Numbered from the stretch's first letter, positions 24,899-38,942 are shown. The stretch is 64,000 nucleotides of DNA from Diplolepis rosae (GCA_030998225.1 JAPYXD010000713.1:310001-374000), one strand, 5' to 3'. Notes: generated by a model from the sequence alone, not told the origin. Translations and numbers: made by a program.

Positions 24899-24963
24899 AA
24901 ATCGCATCGGGGCCGGCACCCGCGGTCCTGCGTCTCGGGTAGACTTGGCTGTCAGCGTCATTC

Positions 24964-24990
24964 GGGGAGGGAATCTGTTTGTTTCTCCCC
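24964..24990 (+). other. Stem-loop in the 3' UTR (GGGGAG/CTCCCC)
   Basis: GGGGAG at 24964-24969 is perfectly complementary to CTCCCC at 24985-24990, with a 15-nt, T-rich loop. It is a candidate RNA hairpin; stability was not computed. Confidence 0.5.
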
Positions 24991-25031
24991 TGGGTGGCGC
25001 GGCTAGTCGGTTATCCTAGTGGGCGTGTGGC

Positions 25032-25146
25032 CGCGGGTGGAAGTTCCGAGCGAACGGATGACGGAAGAGTCGTACGCGACTTTAATGGAACCAACCACCC
25101 GTGAAGTTTAAAGCCGAAAGGCGGTCCCGCGGGTGGTGTATTGGTT
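25032..25146 (+). promoter_or_regulatory. Bulged 3' UTR stem with GNRA loop and alternative pairing
   Basis: AACCAA (25089-25094) pairs with TTGGTT (25141-25146), and CCACCCG (25095-25101) pairs with CGGGTGG (25130-25136), leaving a 4-nt bulge TGTA. Inside, GCC-GAAA-GGC (25113-25122) is a GNRA-type tetraloop hairpin. A second copy of CCGCGGGTGG lies upstream at 25031-25040. It can take the same CCACCCG strand, so two folds exclude each other. A separate hairpin AGTCG-TACG-CGACT is at 25068-25081. It is a good candidate for the RNA element bound by ORF2 at the start of target-primed reverse transcription. Confidence 0.5.
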
Positions 25147-25247
25147 CGAGAGAGGGGGTTTTTTGGTTTTAACAGGTATGCCTAGACCCGTCCTAGGAGA
25201 GTCCTGTACAACGTCTATAAAAGATTTTGCCATTTTTCCTCCTCACC

Positions 25248-25270
25248 AAAAAAAAAAAAAAAAAAAAAAA
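25248..25270 (+). other. Poly(A) tail of the retrotransposon
   Basis: A run of 23 A's follows CCTCACC and directly abuts satellite sequence. Up to two A's could belong to the target duplication. A pure 3' A tract with no variants is what recent insertion by target-primed reverse transcription leaves. Confidence 0.95.
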
Positions 25271-25282
25271 TCATATCAAGTT
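25271..25282. repeat. Right target-site duplication of the retrotransposon
   Basis: TCATATCAAGTT repeats the last 12 bases before the element (19358-19369). Removing the element and one copy restores an uninterrupted monomer (TCATATCAAGTT followed by TGGTCCAATTAATG), so the insertion removed no target bases. Confidence 0.92.
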
Positions 25283-27600
25283 TGGTCCAATTAATGATGA
25301 TTTTTCGCTAGTAACCTCAAATCAAGTGACTTTTCATAAAAACATCATCAACTGTTTTAATTATATCATATTTGGTCCAATTAATGATGATTTTCCGCTT
25401 ATAACCTGGAATCTAGTAACTTTTTATAAAAACATTATCATTTTTTTTAATCATATCAAGTTTGGTCCAATTAATGATGATTTTCCGCACATAGCCTTGA
25501 AACTTCTGATTCTATATAAAACCATTACCATCTGTTCTAATCATATCAAGTTTGGTCCAATTAATGATGATTTTTCGCTTATAACCTGGAATCTAGTAAC
25601 TTTTCATAAAAACATTATCATCTTTTTTAATCATATCAAGTTTGGTCCAATTAATGATGATTTTCCGCACATAACCTTGAAACTTCTGATTATATATAAA
25701 ACCATTACCATCTGTTCTAATCATATCAAGTTTGGTCCAATTAATGATGATTTTTCGCTCATAACCTGAAATCTAGTGACTTTTCATAAAAACATTATCA
25801 TCTTTTTTAATCATATCAAGTTTGATCCAATTAATGATGATTTTACACTCATGACCTGAAAACTACTAATTTCATATGGCAACAGTACACTCTGTTGAAT
25901 TAGGATGAATTTTGATCCAATTAATGATGATTTTTCGCTCATAACGTCAAATCTAGTGACTTTTCGTAAAAACATCATCACCTTTTTAAATCATATTAAG
26001 TTTGGTCCAATTAAGGATGGTTCTCCACACATAACCTAAAAACTACTAATTTCATATAAAAACATTATCATCTGTTTAATTAGGATCAATTTTGATCCAA
26101 TTAATGATGATTTTTCGCTTATAACCTGGAATCTAGTGACTTTTCATAAAAACGTTATCATCTTTTTTAATCATATCAAGTTTGGTCCAATTAATGATGA
26201 TTTTTCGCTCGTAACCTCAATTCAAGAGACTTTTCATAAAAACATCATCAACTGTTTTCATTTTATCAAATTTGGTCCAATTAATGATGATTTTCCGCAC
26301 ATAACCTAAAAACTACTAATTTCATATGGAAACATTAATATCTGTTCAATTAGGATGAATTTTGATCCAATTAATGATGATTTTTCTCTCATAACGTCAA
26401 ATCTAGTGAATTTTCGTAAAAATGTCATCACCTTTTTTAATCATATCAAGTTTGATCCATTTAAGGATGGTTTTCCACACATAACCTAAAAACTACTAAT
26501 TTCATATAAAAACATTATCATCTGTTTAATTAGGATCAAGTTTGATCCAATTAATGATGATTTTTCGCTTATAACCTGGAATCTAGTAACTTTTCATAAA
26601 AACATTATCATCTTTTTTAATCATATCAAGTTTGGTCCAATTAATGATGATTTTCCGCACATAACCTTGAAACTTCTGATTCTATATAAAACCATTACCA
26701 TCTGTTCTAATCATATCAAGTTTGGTCCAATTAATGATGATTTTTCGCTCATAACCTGAAATCTAGTGACTTTTCATAAAAACATTATCATCTTTTTTAA
26801 TCATATCAAGTTTGATCCAATTAATGATGATTTTTCACTCATAACCTGAAAACTACTAATTTCATATGGAAACATTACTATCTGTTTAATTAGGATGAAT
26901 TTTGATCCAATTAATCATGATTTTTCTCTCATAACGTCAAATCTAGTGAATTTTCGTAAAAACATCATCACCTTTTTTAATCATATCAAGTTTGATCCAA
27001 TTAAGTATGGTTTTCCACACATAACCTAAAAACTACTAATTTCATATAAAAACATTGCTATCTGTTTCATTAGAATGGAGTTTGATCCAATTAATGATGA
27101 TTTTTCGCTCATAACCTGAAATCTAGTGTCTTTTCATAAAAAAAACATTAGCATCTTTTTTAATCATATTAAGTTTGATCCAATTAATGATGATTTTTCG
27201 CTCATAACCTGAAATCTAGTGATTTTTCATAAAAACAGTATCATCTTTTTTAATCATATCAAGTTTGATCCAAGCGATGATGATTTTCCGCACATAACCT
27301 TAAACTTCTGATTCTATTTAAAACCATTACCATCTGTTTTAATCATATCAAGTTTGGTCCAATTAATGATGATTTTTCGCTCATAACGTCAAATCTAGTG
27401 ACTCTTCATAAAAAACATTATCACCTGTTTTAATTATATCAAATTTGGTCCAATTAAGGATAGTTTTCCACACATAACCTTGAAACTACTAATTTCATAT
27501 AAAAACATTACTATCTGTTTAATTAGGATGGAATGTGATCCAATTAATGATGATTTTTCGCTCATAACCTGAAATCTAGTGACTTTTCATAAAAACATTA
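25283..27600. repeat. Satellite segment repeated 10.35 kb downstream (copy 1)
   Basis: Monomer order matches about 35634-37950. The rare AATCAAGTGAC variant at 25320 recurs at 35671, and AATCATGATT at 26913 recurs at 37264, both at an offset of 10351 bp (115 monomers). Beyond about 27.6 kb the offset rises by 270 bp, because the downstream copy carries three additional monomers near 37.9-38.15 kb. Confidence 0.75.
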
Positions 27601-30600
27601 TCATCTTTTTTAATCATATCAAGTTTGATCCAATTAATGATGATTTTTCGCTCATGACCTGAAAACTACTAATTTCATATGGAAACATTACTATCTGTTT
27701 AATTAGGATGGATTTTGATCCAATTAATGATGATTTTTCGCTCATAACGTCAAATCTAGTGACTTTTCGTAAAAACATCATCACCTTTTTAAATCATATT
27801 AAGTTTGGTCCAATTAAGGATGGTTCTCCACACATAACCTAAAAACTACTAATTTCATATAAAAACATTATCATCTGTTTAATTAGGATCAATTTTGAAC
27901 CAATTAATGATGATTTTTCGCTTATAACCTGGAATCTAGTGACTTTTCATAAAAACGTTATCATCTTTTTTAATCATATCAAGTTTGGTCCAATTAATGA
28001 TGATTTTTCGCTCGTAACCTCAAATCTAGTGACTTTTCATAAAAACATCATCAACTGTTTTAATTATATCAAATTTGGTCCAATTAATGATGATTTTCCG
28101 CACATAACCTAAAAACTACTAATTTCATATGGAAACATTACTATCTGTTTAATTAGGATGAATTTTGATCCAATTAATGATGATTTTTCTCTCATAACGT
28201 CAAATCTAGTGAATTTTCGTAAAAATATCATCACCTTTTTTAATCATATCAAGTTTGATCCAATTAAGGATGGTTTTCCACACATAACCTAAAAACTACT
28301 AATTTCATATAAAAACATTATTTTCTGTTTAATTAGGATCAATTTTGAACCAATTAATGATGATTTTTCGCTTATAACCTGGAATCTAGTGACTTTTCAT
28401 AAAAACATTATCATCTTTTTTAATCATATAAAGTTTGGTCCAATTAATGATGGTTTTTCTCTCATAACCTTAAATCTAGTGACTTTTCATAAAAACATTA
28501 TCATCTTTTTTAATCATATCAAGTTTGATCCAATTAATGATGATTTTTCGCTCATGACCTGAAAACTACTAATTTCATATGGAAACATTACTATCTGTTT
28601 AATTAGGATGGATTTTGATCCAATTAATGATGATTTTTCGCTCATAACGTCAAATCTAGTGACTTTTCGTAAAAACATCATCACCTTTTTAAATCATATT
28701 AAGTTTGGTCCAATTAAGGATGGTTCTCCACACATAACCTAAAAACTACTAATTTCATATAAAAACATTAACATCTGTTTAATTAGGATGGAGTTCGATT
28801 CAAATAATGATGATTTTTCGCTTATAGCCTGGAATCTAGTGACTTTTCATAAAAACGTTATCATCTTTTTTAATCATATCAAGTTTGGTCCAATTAATGA
28901 TGATTTTTCGCTCGTAACCTCAAATCTAGTGACTTTTCATAAAAACATCATCAACTGTTTTAATTATATCAAATTTGGTCCAATTAATGATGATTTTCCG
29001 CACATAACCTGAAATCTTGTGATTTTTCATAAAAACATTATCATCTTTTTTAATCATATCAAGTTTGGTCCAATTAATGATGATTTTCCGCACATAGCCT
29101 TGAAACTTCTGATTCTATATAAAACCATTACCATCTGTTCTAATCATATCAAGTTTGGTCCAATTAATGATGATTTTTCGCTTATAACCTGAAATCTAGT
29201 GACTTTTCATAAAAACATTATCATCTTTTTTAATCATATCAAGTTTGGTCCAATTAATGATGATTTTCCGCACATAGCCTTGAAACTTCTGATTCTATAT
29301 AAAACCATTACCATCTGTTCTAATCATATCAAGTTTGGTCCAATTAATGATGATTTTTCGCTCATAACCTGAAATCTAGTGACTTTTCATAAAAACATTA
29401 TCATCTTTTTTAATCATATCAAGTTTGATCCAATTAATGATGATTTTTCGCTCATGACCTGAAAACTACTAATTTCATATGGAAACATTACTATCTGTTT
29501 AATTAGGATGGATTTTGATCCAATTAATGATGATTTTTCGCTCATAACGTCAAATCTAGTGACTTTTCGTAAAAACATCATCACCTTTTTAAATCATATT
29601 AAGTTTGGTCCAATTAAGGATGGTTCTCCACACATAACCTAAAAACTACTAATTTCATATAAAAACATTATCATCTGTTTAATTAGGATCAATTTTGAAC
29701 CAATTAATGATGATTTTTCGCTTATAACCTGGAATCTAGTGACTTTTCATAAAAACGTTATCATCTTTTTTAATCATATCAAGTTTGGTCCAATTAATGA
29801 TGATTTTTCGCTCGTAACCTCAAATCTAGTGACTTTTCATAAAAGCATCATCAACTGTTTTAATTATATCAAATTTGGTCCAATTAATGATGATTTTCCG
29901 CACATAACCTAAAACTACTAATTTCATATGGAAACATTAATATCTGTTTAATTAGGATGAATTTTGATCCAATTAATGATGATTTTTCTCTCATAACGTC
30001 AAATCTAGTGAATTTCCGTAAAAATGTCATCACCTGTTTTAATCATATCAAGTTTGGTCCAATTAAGGATAGTTTTCCACACATAACCTTGAAACTACTA
30101 ATTTCATATAAAAACATTACTATCTGTTTAATTAGGATGGAATGTGATCCAATTAATGATGATTTTTCGCTCATAACCTGAAATCTAGTGATTTTTCATA
30201 AAAACAGTATCATCTTTTTTAATCATATCAAGTTTGATCCAAGCGATGATGATTTTCCGAACATAACCTTAAACTTCTGATTCTATTTAAAACCATTACC
30301 ATCTGTTCTAATCATATCACGTTTGGTCCAATTAAGGATAGTTTTCCACACATAACCTTGAAACTACTAATTTCATATAAAAACATTACTATCTGTTTAA
30401 TTAGGATGGAATGTGATCCAATTAATGATGATTTTTCGCTCATAACCTGAAATCTAGTGACTTTTCATAAAAACAGTATCATCTTTTTTAATCATATCAA
30501 GTTTGGTCCAATTAATGATGATTTTTCGTTCGTAACCTCAAATCTAGTGACTTTTCATAAAAACATCATCAACTGTTTTTATTATATCAAATTTGGTCCA

Positions 30601-33600
30601 ATTAATGATGATTTTCCGCTTATAACCTGGAATCTAGTAACTTTTCATAAAAACATTATCATCTTTTTTAATCATATCAAGTTTGGTCCAATTAATGATG
30701 ATTTTCCGCACATAACCTTGAAACTTCTGATTCTATATAAAACCATTACCATCTGTTCTAATCATATCAAGTTTGGTCCAATTAATGATGATTTTTCGCT
30801 CATAACCTGAAATCTAGTGACTTTTCATAAAAACATTATCATCTTTTTTAATCATATCAAGTTTGATCCAATTAATGATGATTTTTCACTCATAACCTGA
30901 AAACTACTAATTTCATATGGAAACATTACTATCTGTTTAATTAGGATGAATTTTGATCCAATTAATCATGATTTTTCTCTCATAACGTCAAATCTAGTGA
31001 ATTTTCGTAAAAACATCATCACCTTTTTTAATCATATCAAGTTTGATCCAATTAAGTATGGTTTTCCACACATAACCTAAAAACTACTAATTTCATATAA
31101 AAACATTGCTATCTGTATCATTAGAATGGAGTTTGATCCAATTAATGATGATTTTTCGCTCATACCCCGAAATCTAGTCTCTTTTCATAAAACTAACATT
31201 AGCATCTTTTTTAATCATATTAAGTTTGATCCAATTAATGATGATTTTTCGCTCATAACCTGAAATCTAGTGATTTTTCATAAAAACAGTATCATCTTTT
31301 TTAATCATATCAAGTTTGATCCAAGCGATGATGATTTTCCGCACATAACCTTAAACTTCTGATTCTATTTAAAACCATTACCATCTGTTTTAATCATATC
31401 AAGTTTGGTCCAATTAATGATGATTTTTCGCTCATAACGTCAAATCTAGTGACTTTTCATAAAAACATTATCACCTGTTTTAATTATATCAAATTTGGTC
31501 CAATTAAGGATAGTTTTCCACACATAACCTTGAAACTACTAATTTCATATAAAAACATTACTATCTGTTTAATTAGGATGGACTGTGATCCAATTAATGA
31601 TGATTTTTCGCTCATAACCTGAAATCTAGTGACTTTTCATAAAAACATTATCATCTTTTTTAATCATATCAAGTTTGATCCAATTAATGATGATTTTTCG
31701 CTCATGACCTGAAAACTACTAATTTCATATGGAAACATTACTATCTGTTTAATTAGGATGGATTTTGATCCAATTAATGATGATTTTTCGCTCATAACGT
31801 CAAATCTAGTGACTTTTCGTAAAAACATCATCACCTTTTTAAATCATATTAAGTTTGGTCCAATTAAGGATGGTTCTCCACACATAACCTAAAAACTACT
31901 AATTTCATATAAAAACATTAACATCTGTTTAATTAGGATCAATTTTGAACCAATTAATGATGATTTTTCGCTTATAACCTGGAATCTAGTGACTTTTCAT
32001 AAAAACGTTATCATCTTTTTTAATCATATCAAGTTTGGTCCAATTAATGATGATTTTTCGCTCGTAACCTCAAATCTAGTGACTTTTCATAAAAACATCA
32101 TCAACTGTTTTAATTATATCAAATTTGGTCCAATTAATGATGATTTTCCGCACATAACCTTAAACTACTAATTTCATATGGAAACATTACTATCTGTTGA
32201 ATTAGGATGTATTTTGATCCAATTAATGATGATTTTTCTCTCATAACGTCAAATCTAGTGAATTTTCGTAAAAATGTCATCACCTTTTTTAATCATATCA
32301 AGTTTGATCCATTTAAGGATGGTTTTCCACACATAACCTAAAAACTACTAATTTCATATAAAAACATTATTTTCTGTTTAATTAGGATCAAGTTTGATCC
32401 AATTAATGATGATTTTTCGCTTATAACCTGGAATCTAGTGACTTTTCATAAAAACATTATCATCTTTTTTAATCATATAAAGTTTGGTCCAATTAATGAT
32501 GATTTTTCGCTCATAACCTGAAATCTAGTGACTTTTCATGAAAACATTATCATCTTGTTTAATCATATCAAGTTTGATCCAATTAATGATGATTTTTCGC
32601 TCATGACCTGAAAAACTACTAATTTCATATGGAAACATTACTATCTGTTTAATTAGGATGGATTTTGATCCAATTAATGATGATTTTTCGCTCATAACGT
32701 CAAATCTAGTGACTTTTCGTAAAAACATCATCACCTTTTTAAATCATATTAAGTTTGGTCCAATTAAGGATGGTTCTCCACACATAACCTAAAACTACTA
32801 ATTTCATATAAAAACATTATCATATGTTTAATTAGGATCTATTTTGATCCTACTTTTGATGATTTTTCGCTTATAACCTGGAATCTAGTGACTTTTCATA
32901 AAAACGTTATCATCTTTTTTAATCATATCAAGTTTGGTCCAATTAATGATGATTTTTCGCTCGTAACCTCAAATCTAGTGACTTTTCATAAAAACATCAT
33001 CAACTGTTTTAATTATATCAAATTTGGTCCAATTAATGATGATTTTCCGCTTATAACCTGGAATCTAGTAACTTTTTATAAAAAACATTATCATCTTTTT
33101 TAATCATATCAAGTTTGGTCCAATTAATGATGATTTTCCGCACATAGCCTTGAAACTTCTGATTCTATATAAAACCATTACCATCTGTTCTAATCATATC
33201 AAGTTTGGTCCAATTAATGATGATTTTTCGCTTATAACCTAAAATCTAGTAACTTTTTATAAAAACATTATCATCTTTTTTAATCATATCAAGTTTGATC
33301 CAATTAATGATGATTTTCCGGACATAACCTTGAAACTTCTGATTCTATATAAAACCATTACCATCTGTTCTAATCATATCAAGTTTGGTCCAATTAATGA
33401 TGATTTTTCGCTCATAACCTGAAATCTAGTGACTTTTCATAAAAACATTATCATCTTTTTTAATCATATCAAGTTTGATCCAATTAATGATGATTTTTCG
33501 CTCATGACCTGAAAACTACTAATTTCATATGGAAACATTACTATCTGTTTAATTAGGATGGATTTTGATCCAATTAATGATGATTTTTCGCTCATAACGT

Positions 33601-35633
33601 CAAATCTAGTGACTTTTCGTAAAAACATCATCACCTTTTTAAATCATATTAAGTTTGGTCCAATTAAGGATGGTTCTCCACACATAACCTAAAAACTACT
33701 AATTTCATATAAAAACATTATCATCTGTTTAATTAGGATCAATTTTGAACCAATCAATGATGATTTTTCGCTTATAACCTGAATCTAGTGACTTTTCATA
33801 AAAACATTATCATCTTTTTTAATCATATCAATTTTGGTCCAATTAATGATGATTTTTCGCTCGTAACCTCAAATCAAGTGACTTTTCATAAAAACATCAT
33901 CAACTGTTTTAATTTTATCAAATTTGGTCCAATTAATGATGATTTTCCGCACATAACCTAAAAAACTACTATTTTCATATGGAAACATTAATATCTGTTT
34001 AATTAGGATGAATTTTGATCCAATTAATGATGATTTTTCTCTCATAACGTCAAATCTAGTGAATTTTCGTAAAAATGTCATCATCTTTTTTAATCATATC
34101 AAGTTTGATCCAATTAAGGATAGTTTTCCACACATAACCTTGAAACTACTAATTTCATATAAAAACATTACTATCTGTTTAATTAGGATGGAATGTGATC
34201 CAATTAATGATGATTTTTCGCTCATAACCTGAAATCTAGTGATTTTTCATAAAAACAGTATCATCTTTTTTAATCATATCAAGTTTGATCCAAGCGATGA
34301 TGATTTTCCGCACATAACCTTAAACTTCTGATTCTATTTAAAACTATCACCATCTGTTTTAATCATATCACGTTTGGTCCAATTAAGGATAGTTTTCCAC
34401 ACATAACCTTGAAACTACTAATTTCATATAAAAACATTACTATCTGTTTAATTAGGATGGATTTTGATCCAATTAATGATGATTTTTCGCTCATAACGTC
34501 AAATCTAGTGACTTTTCGTAAAAACATCATCACCTTTTTAAATCATATTAAGTTTGGTCCAATTAAGGATGGTTCTCCACACATAACCTAAAAACTACTA
34601 ATTTCATATAAAAACTATCATCTGTTTAATTAGGATCAATTTTGAACCAATTAATGATGATTTTTCGCTTATAACCTGGAATCTAGTGACTTTTCATAAA
34701 AACGTTATCATCTTTTTTAATCATATCAAGTTTGGTCCAATTAATGATGATTTTTCGCTCGTAACCTCAAATCTAGTGACTTTTCATAAAAAACATCATC
34801 AACTGTTTTAATTATATCAAATTTGGTCCAATTAATGATGATTTTCCGCACATAACCTAAAAACTACTAATTTCATAGGGAACCATAACTAACTGGTTAA
34901 TTCGGATGAATTTTGGTCCAATTAATGATGATTTTTCTCTCGTAACGTCAAATCTAGTGAATTTTCGTACAAATGTCATCACCTTTTTTAATCATATCAA
35001 GTTTGATCCATTTAAGGATGGTTTTCCACACATAACCTAAAAACTACTAATTTCATATAAAAACATTATCATCTGTTTAATTAGGATCAAGTTTGATCCA
35101 ATTAATGATGATTTTTCGCTTATAACCTTAAATCTAGTGACTTTTCATTAAAACGTTATCATCTTTTTTAATCATATCAAGTTTGGTCCAATTAATGATG
35201 ATTTTTCGCTCATAACCTGAAATCTAGTGACTTTTCATAAAAACATTACTATCTGTTTAATTAGTATCAAGTTTGATCCAATTAATGATGATTTTTCGCT
35301 CATAACCTGAAAACTACTAATTTCATATGGAAACATTACAATCTGTTTAATTAGGATGGATTTTGATCCAATTAATGATGATTTTTCGCTCATAACGTCA
35401 AATCTAGTGACTTTTCGTAAAAACATCATCACCTTTTTAAATCATATTAAGTTTGGTCCAATTAAGGATGGTTCTCCACACATAACCTAAAAACTACTAA
35501 TTTCATATAAAAACATTATCATCTGTTTAATTAGGATTAATTTTGATCCAATTAATGATGATTTTTCGCTTATAACCTGGAATCTAGTGACTTTTCATAA
35601 AAACATTATCATCTTTTTTAATCATATCAAGTT

Positions 35634-37950
35634 TGGTCCAATTAATGATGATTTTTCGCTCGTAACCTCAAATCAAGTGACTTTTCATAAAAACATCATC
35701 AACTGTTTTAATTATATCAAATTTGGTCCAATTAATGATGATTTTCCGCTTATAACCTGGAATCTAGTAACTTTTTATAAAAACATTATCATCTTTTTTA
35801 ATCATATCAAGTTTGGTCCAATTAATGATGATTTTTCCGCACATAGCCTTGAAACTTCTGATTCTATATAAAACCATTACCATCTGTTCTAATCATATCA
35901 AGTTTGGTCCAATTAATGAAGATTTTTCGCTTATAACCTGGAATCTAGTAACTTTTCATAAAAACATTATCATCTTTTTTAATCATATCAAGTTTGGTCC
36001 AATTAATGATGATTTTCCGCACATAGCCTTGAAACTTCTGATTCTATATAAAACCATTACCATCTGTTCTAATCATATCAAGTTTGGTCCAATTAATGAT
36101 GATTTTTCGCTCATAACCTGAAATCTAGTGACTTTTCATAAAAACATTATCATCTTTTTTAATCATATCAAGTTTGATCCAATTAATGATGATTTTTCGC
36201 TCATGACCTGAAAAATACTAATTTCATATGGAAACATTACTATCTGTTTAATTAGGATGGATTTTGATCCAATTAATGATGATTTTTCGCTCATAACGTC
36301 AAATCTAGTGACTTTTCGTAAAAACATCATCACCTTTTTAAATCATATTAAGTTTGGTCCAATTAAGGATGGTTCTCCACACATAACCTAAAAACTACTA
36401 ATTTCATATAAAAACATTATCATCTGTTTAATTAGGATCAATTTTGAACCAATTAATGATGATTTTTCGCTTATAACCTGGTATCTAGTGACTTTTCATA
36501 AAAACATTATCATCTTTTTTAATCATTTTAATTTTGGTCCAATTAATGATGATTTTTCGCTCGTAACCTCAAATCAAGTGACTTTTCATAAAAACATCAT
36601 CAACTGTTTTAATTTTATCAAATTTGGTCCAATTAATGATGATTTTCCGCACATAACCTAAAAACTACTAATTTCATATGGAAACATTAATATATGTTTA
36701 ATTAGGATGAATTTTGATCCAATTAATGATGATTTTTCTCTCATAACGTCAAATCTAGTGAATTTTCGTAAAAATGTCATCACCTTTTTTAATCATATCA
36801 AGTTTGATCCATTTAAGGATGGTTTTCCACACATAACCTAAAAACTACTAATTTCATATAAAAACATTATCATCTGTTTAATTAGGATCAAGTTTGATCC
36901 AATTAATGATGATTTTTCGCTTATAACCTGGAATCTAGTAACTTTTCATAAAAACATTATCATCTTTTTTAATCATATCAAGTTTGGTCCAATTAATGAT
37001 GATTTTCCGCACATAGCCTTGAAACTTCTGATTCTATATAAAACCATTACCATCTGTTCTAATCATATCAAGTTTGGTCCAATTAATGATGATTTTTCGC
37101 TCATAACCTGAAATCTAGTGACTTTTCATAAAAACATTATCATCTTTTTTAATCATATCAAGTTTGATCCAATTAATGATGATTTTTCACTCATAACCTA
37201 AAAACTACTAATTTCATATAAAAACATTATCATCTGTTTAATTAGGATGAATTTTGATCCAATTAATCATGATTTTTCTCTCATAACGTCAAATCTAGTG
37301 AATTTTCGTAAAAACATCATCACCTTTTTTAATCATATCAAGTTTGATCCAATTAAGTATGGTTTTCCACACATAACCTAAAACTACTAATTTCATATAA
37401 AAACATTGCTATCTGTTTCATTAGAATGGAGTTTGATCCAATTAATGATGATTTTTCGCTCATAACCTGAAATCTAGTGTCTTTTCATAAAAAATACATT
37501 AGCATCTTTTTTAATCATATTAAGTTTGATCCAATTAATGATGATTTTTCGCTCATAACCTGAAATCTAGTGATTTTTCATAAAACCAGTATCATCTTTT
37601 TTAATCATATCAAGTTTGATCCAAGCGATGATGATTTTCCGCACATAACCTTAAACTTCTGATTCTATTTAAAACCATTACCATCTGTTTTAATCATATC
37701 AAGTTTGGTCCAATTAATGATGATTTTTCGCTCATAACGTCAAATCTAGTGACTTTTCATAAAAACATTATCACCTGTTTTAATTATATCAAATTTGGTC
37801 CAATTAAGGATAGTTTTCCACACATAACCTTGAAACTACTAATTTCATATAAAAACATTACTATCTGTTTAATTAGGATGGAATGTGATCCAATTAATGA
37901 TGATTTTTCGCTCATAACCTGAAATCTAGTGATTTTTCATAAAAACAGTA
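35634..37950. repeat. Satellite segment repeated from 10.35 kb upstream (copy 2)
   Basis: This is the downstream copy of the 25283-27600 segment. Its left edge corresponds to the first satellite bases after the retrotransposon and reads through an intact monomer, so it serves as an unoccupied paralog of the right flank of the insertion. Confidence 0.75.
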
Positions 37951-38942
37951 TCATCTTTTTTAATCATATCAAGTTTGATCCAAGCGATGATGATTTTCCG
38001 CACATAACCTTAAACTTCTGATTCTATTTAAAACTATCACCATCTGTTTTAATCATATCACGTTTGGTCCAATTAAGGATAGTTTTCCACACATAACCTT
38101 GAAACTACTAATTTCATATAAAAACATTACTATCTGTTTAATTAGGATGGAATGTGATCCAATTAATGATGATTTTTCGCTCATAACCTGAAATCTAGTG
38201 ACTTTTCATAAAAACATTATCATCTTTTTTAATCATATCAAGTTTGATCCAATTAATGATGATTTTTCGCTCATGACCTGAAAACTACTAATTTCATATG
38301 GAAACATTACTATCTGTTTAATTAGGATGGATTTTGATCCAATTAATGATGATTTTTCGCTCATAACGTCAAATCTAGTGACTTTTCGTAAAAACATCAT
38401 CACCTTTTTAAATCATATTAAGTTTGGTCCAATTAAGGATGGTTCTCCACACATAACCTAAAAACTACTAATTTCATATAAAAACATTATCATCTGTTTA
38501 ATTAGGATCAATTTTGAACCAATTAATGATGATTTTTCGCTTATAACCTGGAATCTAGTGACTTTTCATAAAAACGTTATCATCTTTTTTAATCATATCA
38601 AGTTTGGTCCAATTAATGATGATTTTTCGCTCGTAACCTCAAATCTAGTGACTTTTCATAAAAACATCATCAACTGTTTTAATTATATCAAATTTGGTCC
38701 AATTAATGATGATTTTCCGCACATAACCTAAAAACTACTAATTTCATATGGAAACATTACTATCTGTTTAATTAGGATGAATTTTGATCCAATTAATGAT
38801 GATTTTTCTCTCATAACGTCAAATCTAGTGAATTTTCGTATAAATGTCATCACCTTTTTTAATCATATCAAGTTTGATCCATTTTAAGGATGGTTTTCCA
38901 CACATAACCTAAAAACTACTAATTTCATATAAAAACATTATC

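Larger units (their letters stand above)
24899..25247 (+). other. 3' UTR of the retrotransposon
   Basis: This 349-nt stretch follows the ORF2 stop. It has no open frame of note but is unusually rich in inverted repeats, listed separately. It ends TTTTTCCTCCTCACC just before the poly(A), with no AATAAA in the last 50 bases. In R1-clade and other non-LTR elements the 3' UTR RNA is what the reverse transcriptase recognises; that role here is inferred. Confidence 0.85.
19370..25270 (+). mobile_element. R1-clade non-LTR retrotransposon, near full length, inserted in satellite
   Basis: A 5.9-kb GC-richer block interrupts the satellite and is flanked by a 12-14 bp duplication of satellite sequence. 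In order it holds a 1.16-kb leader, ORF1 with three zinc knuckles, ORF2 with APE-type endonuclease, reverse transcriptase and a C-terminal C-X2-C-X8-H-X4-C motif, a 349-nt 3' UTR and 23 A's. No terminal repeats, integrase or RNase H signature is seen, so it is LINE-type. The ORF1 knuckles, the overlapping ORF2 in the -1 frame, the N-terminal APE endonuclease and the C-terminal CCHC are the known R1-clade layout, whose lineages often insert at specific repeated targets. ORF1 has one frame change and ORF2 three; no large deletion is seen. The exact family within the clade cannot be assigned without a tree. Confidence 0.93.

Noticed and set aside
25200..25247. Polyadenylation signal before the poly(A)
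   Set aside because: No AATAAA or ATTAAA is present in the last 50 bases; TATAAA near 25216 is not a convincing signal.
19370..25270. LTR retrotransposon, endogenous virus or R2-type element
   Set aside because: There are no terminal repeats, protease, integrase or envelope-like frame. The endonuclease is the APE type at the N-terminus of ORF2, not the restriction-like type at the C-terminus found in R2.
25227..25769. 180-codon frame beginning MPFFLLTKKKKKKK
   Set aside because: It starts in the retrotransposon 3' UTR, reads the poly(A) as lysines and continues into satellite. It is a chance read-through, not a gene.
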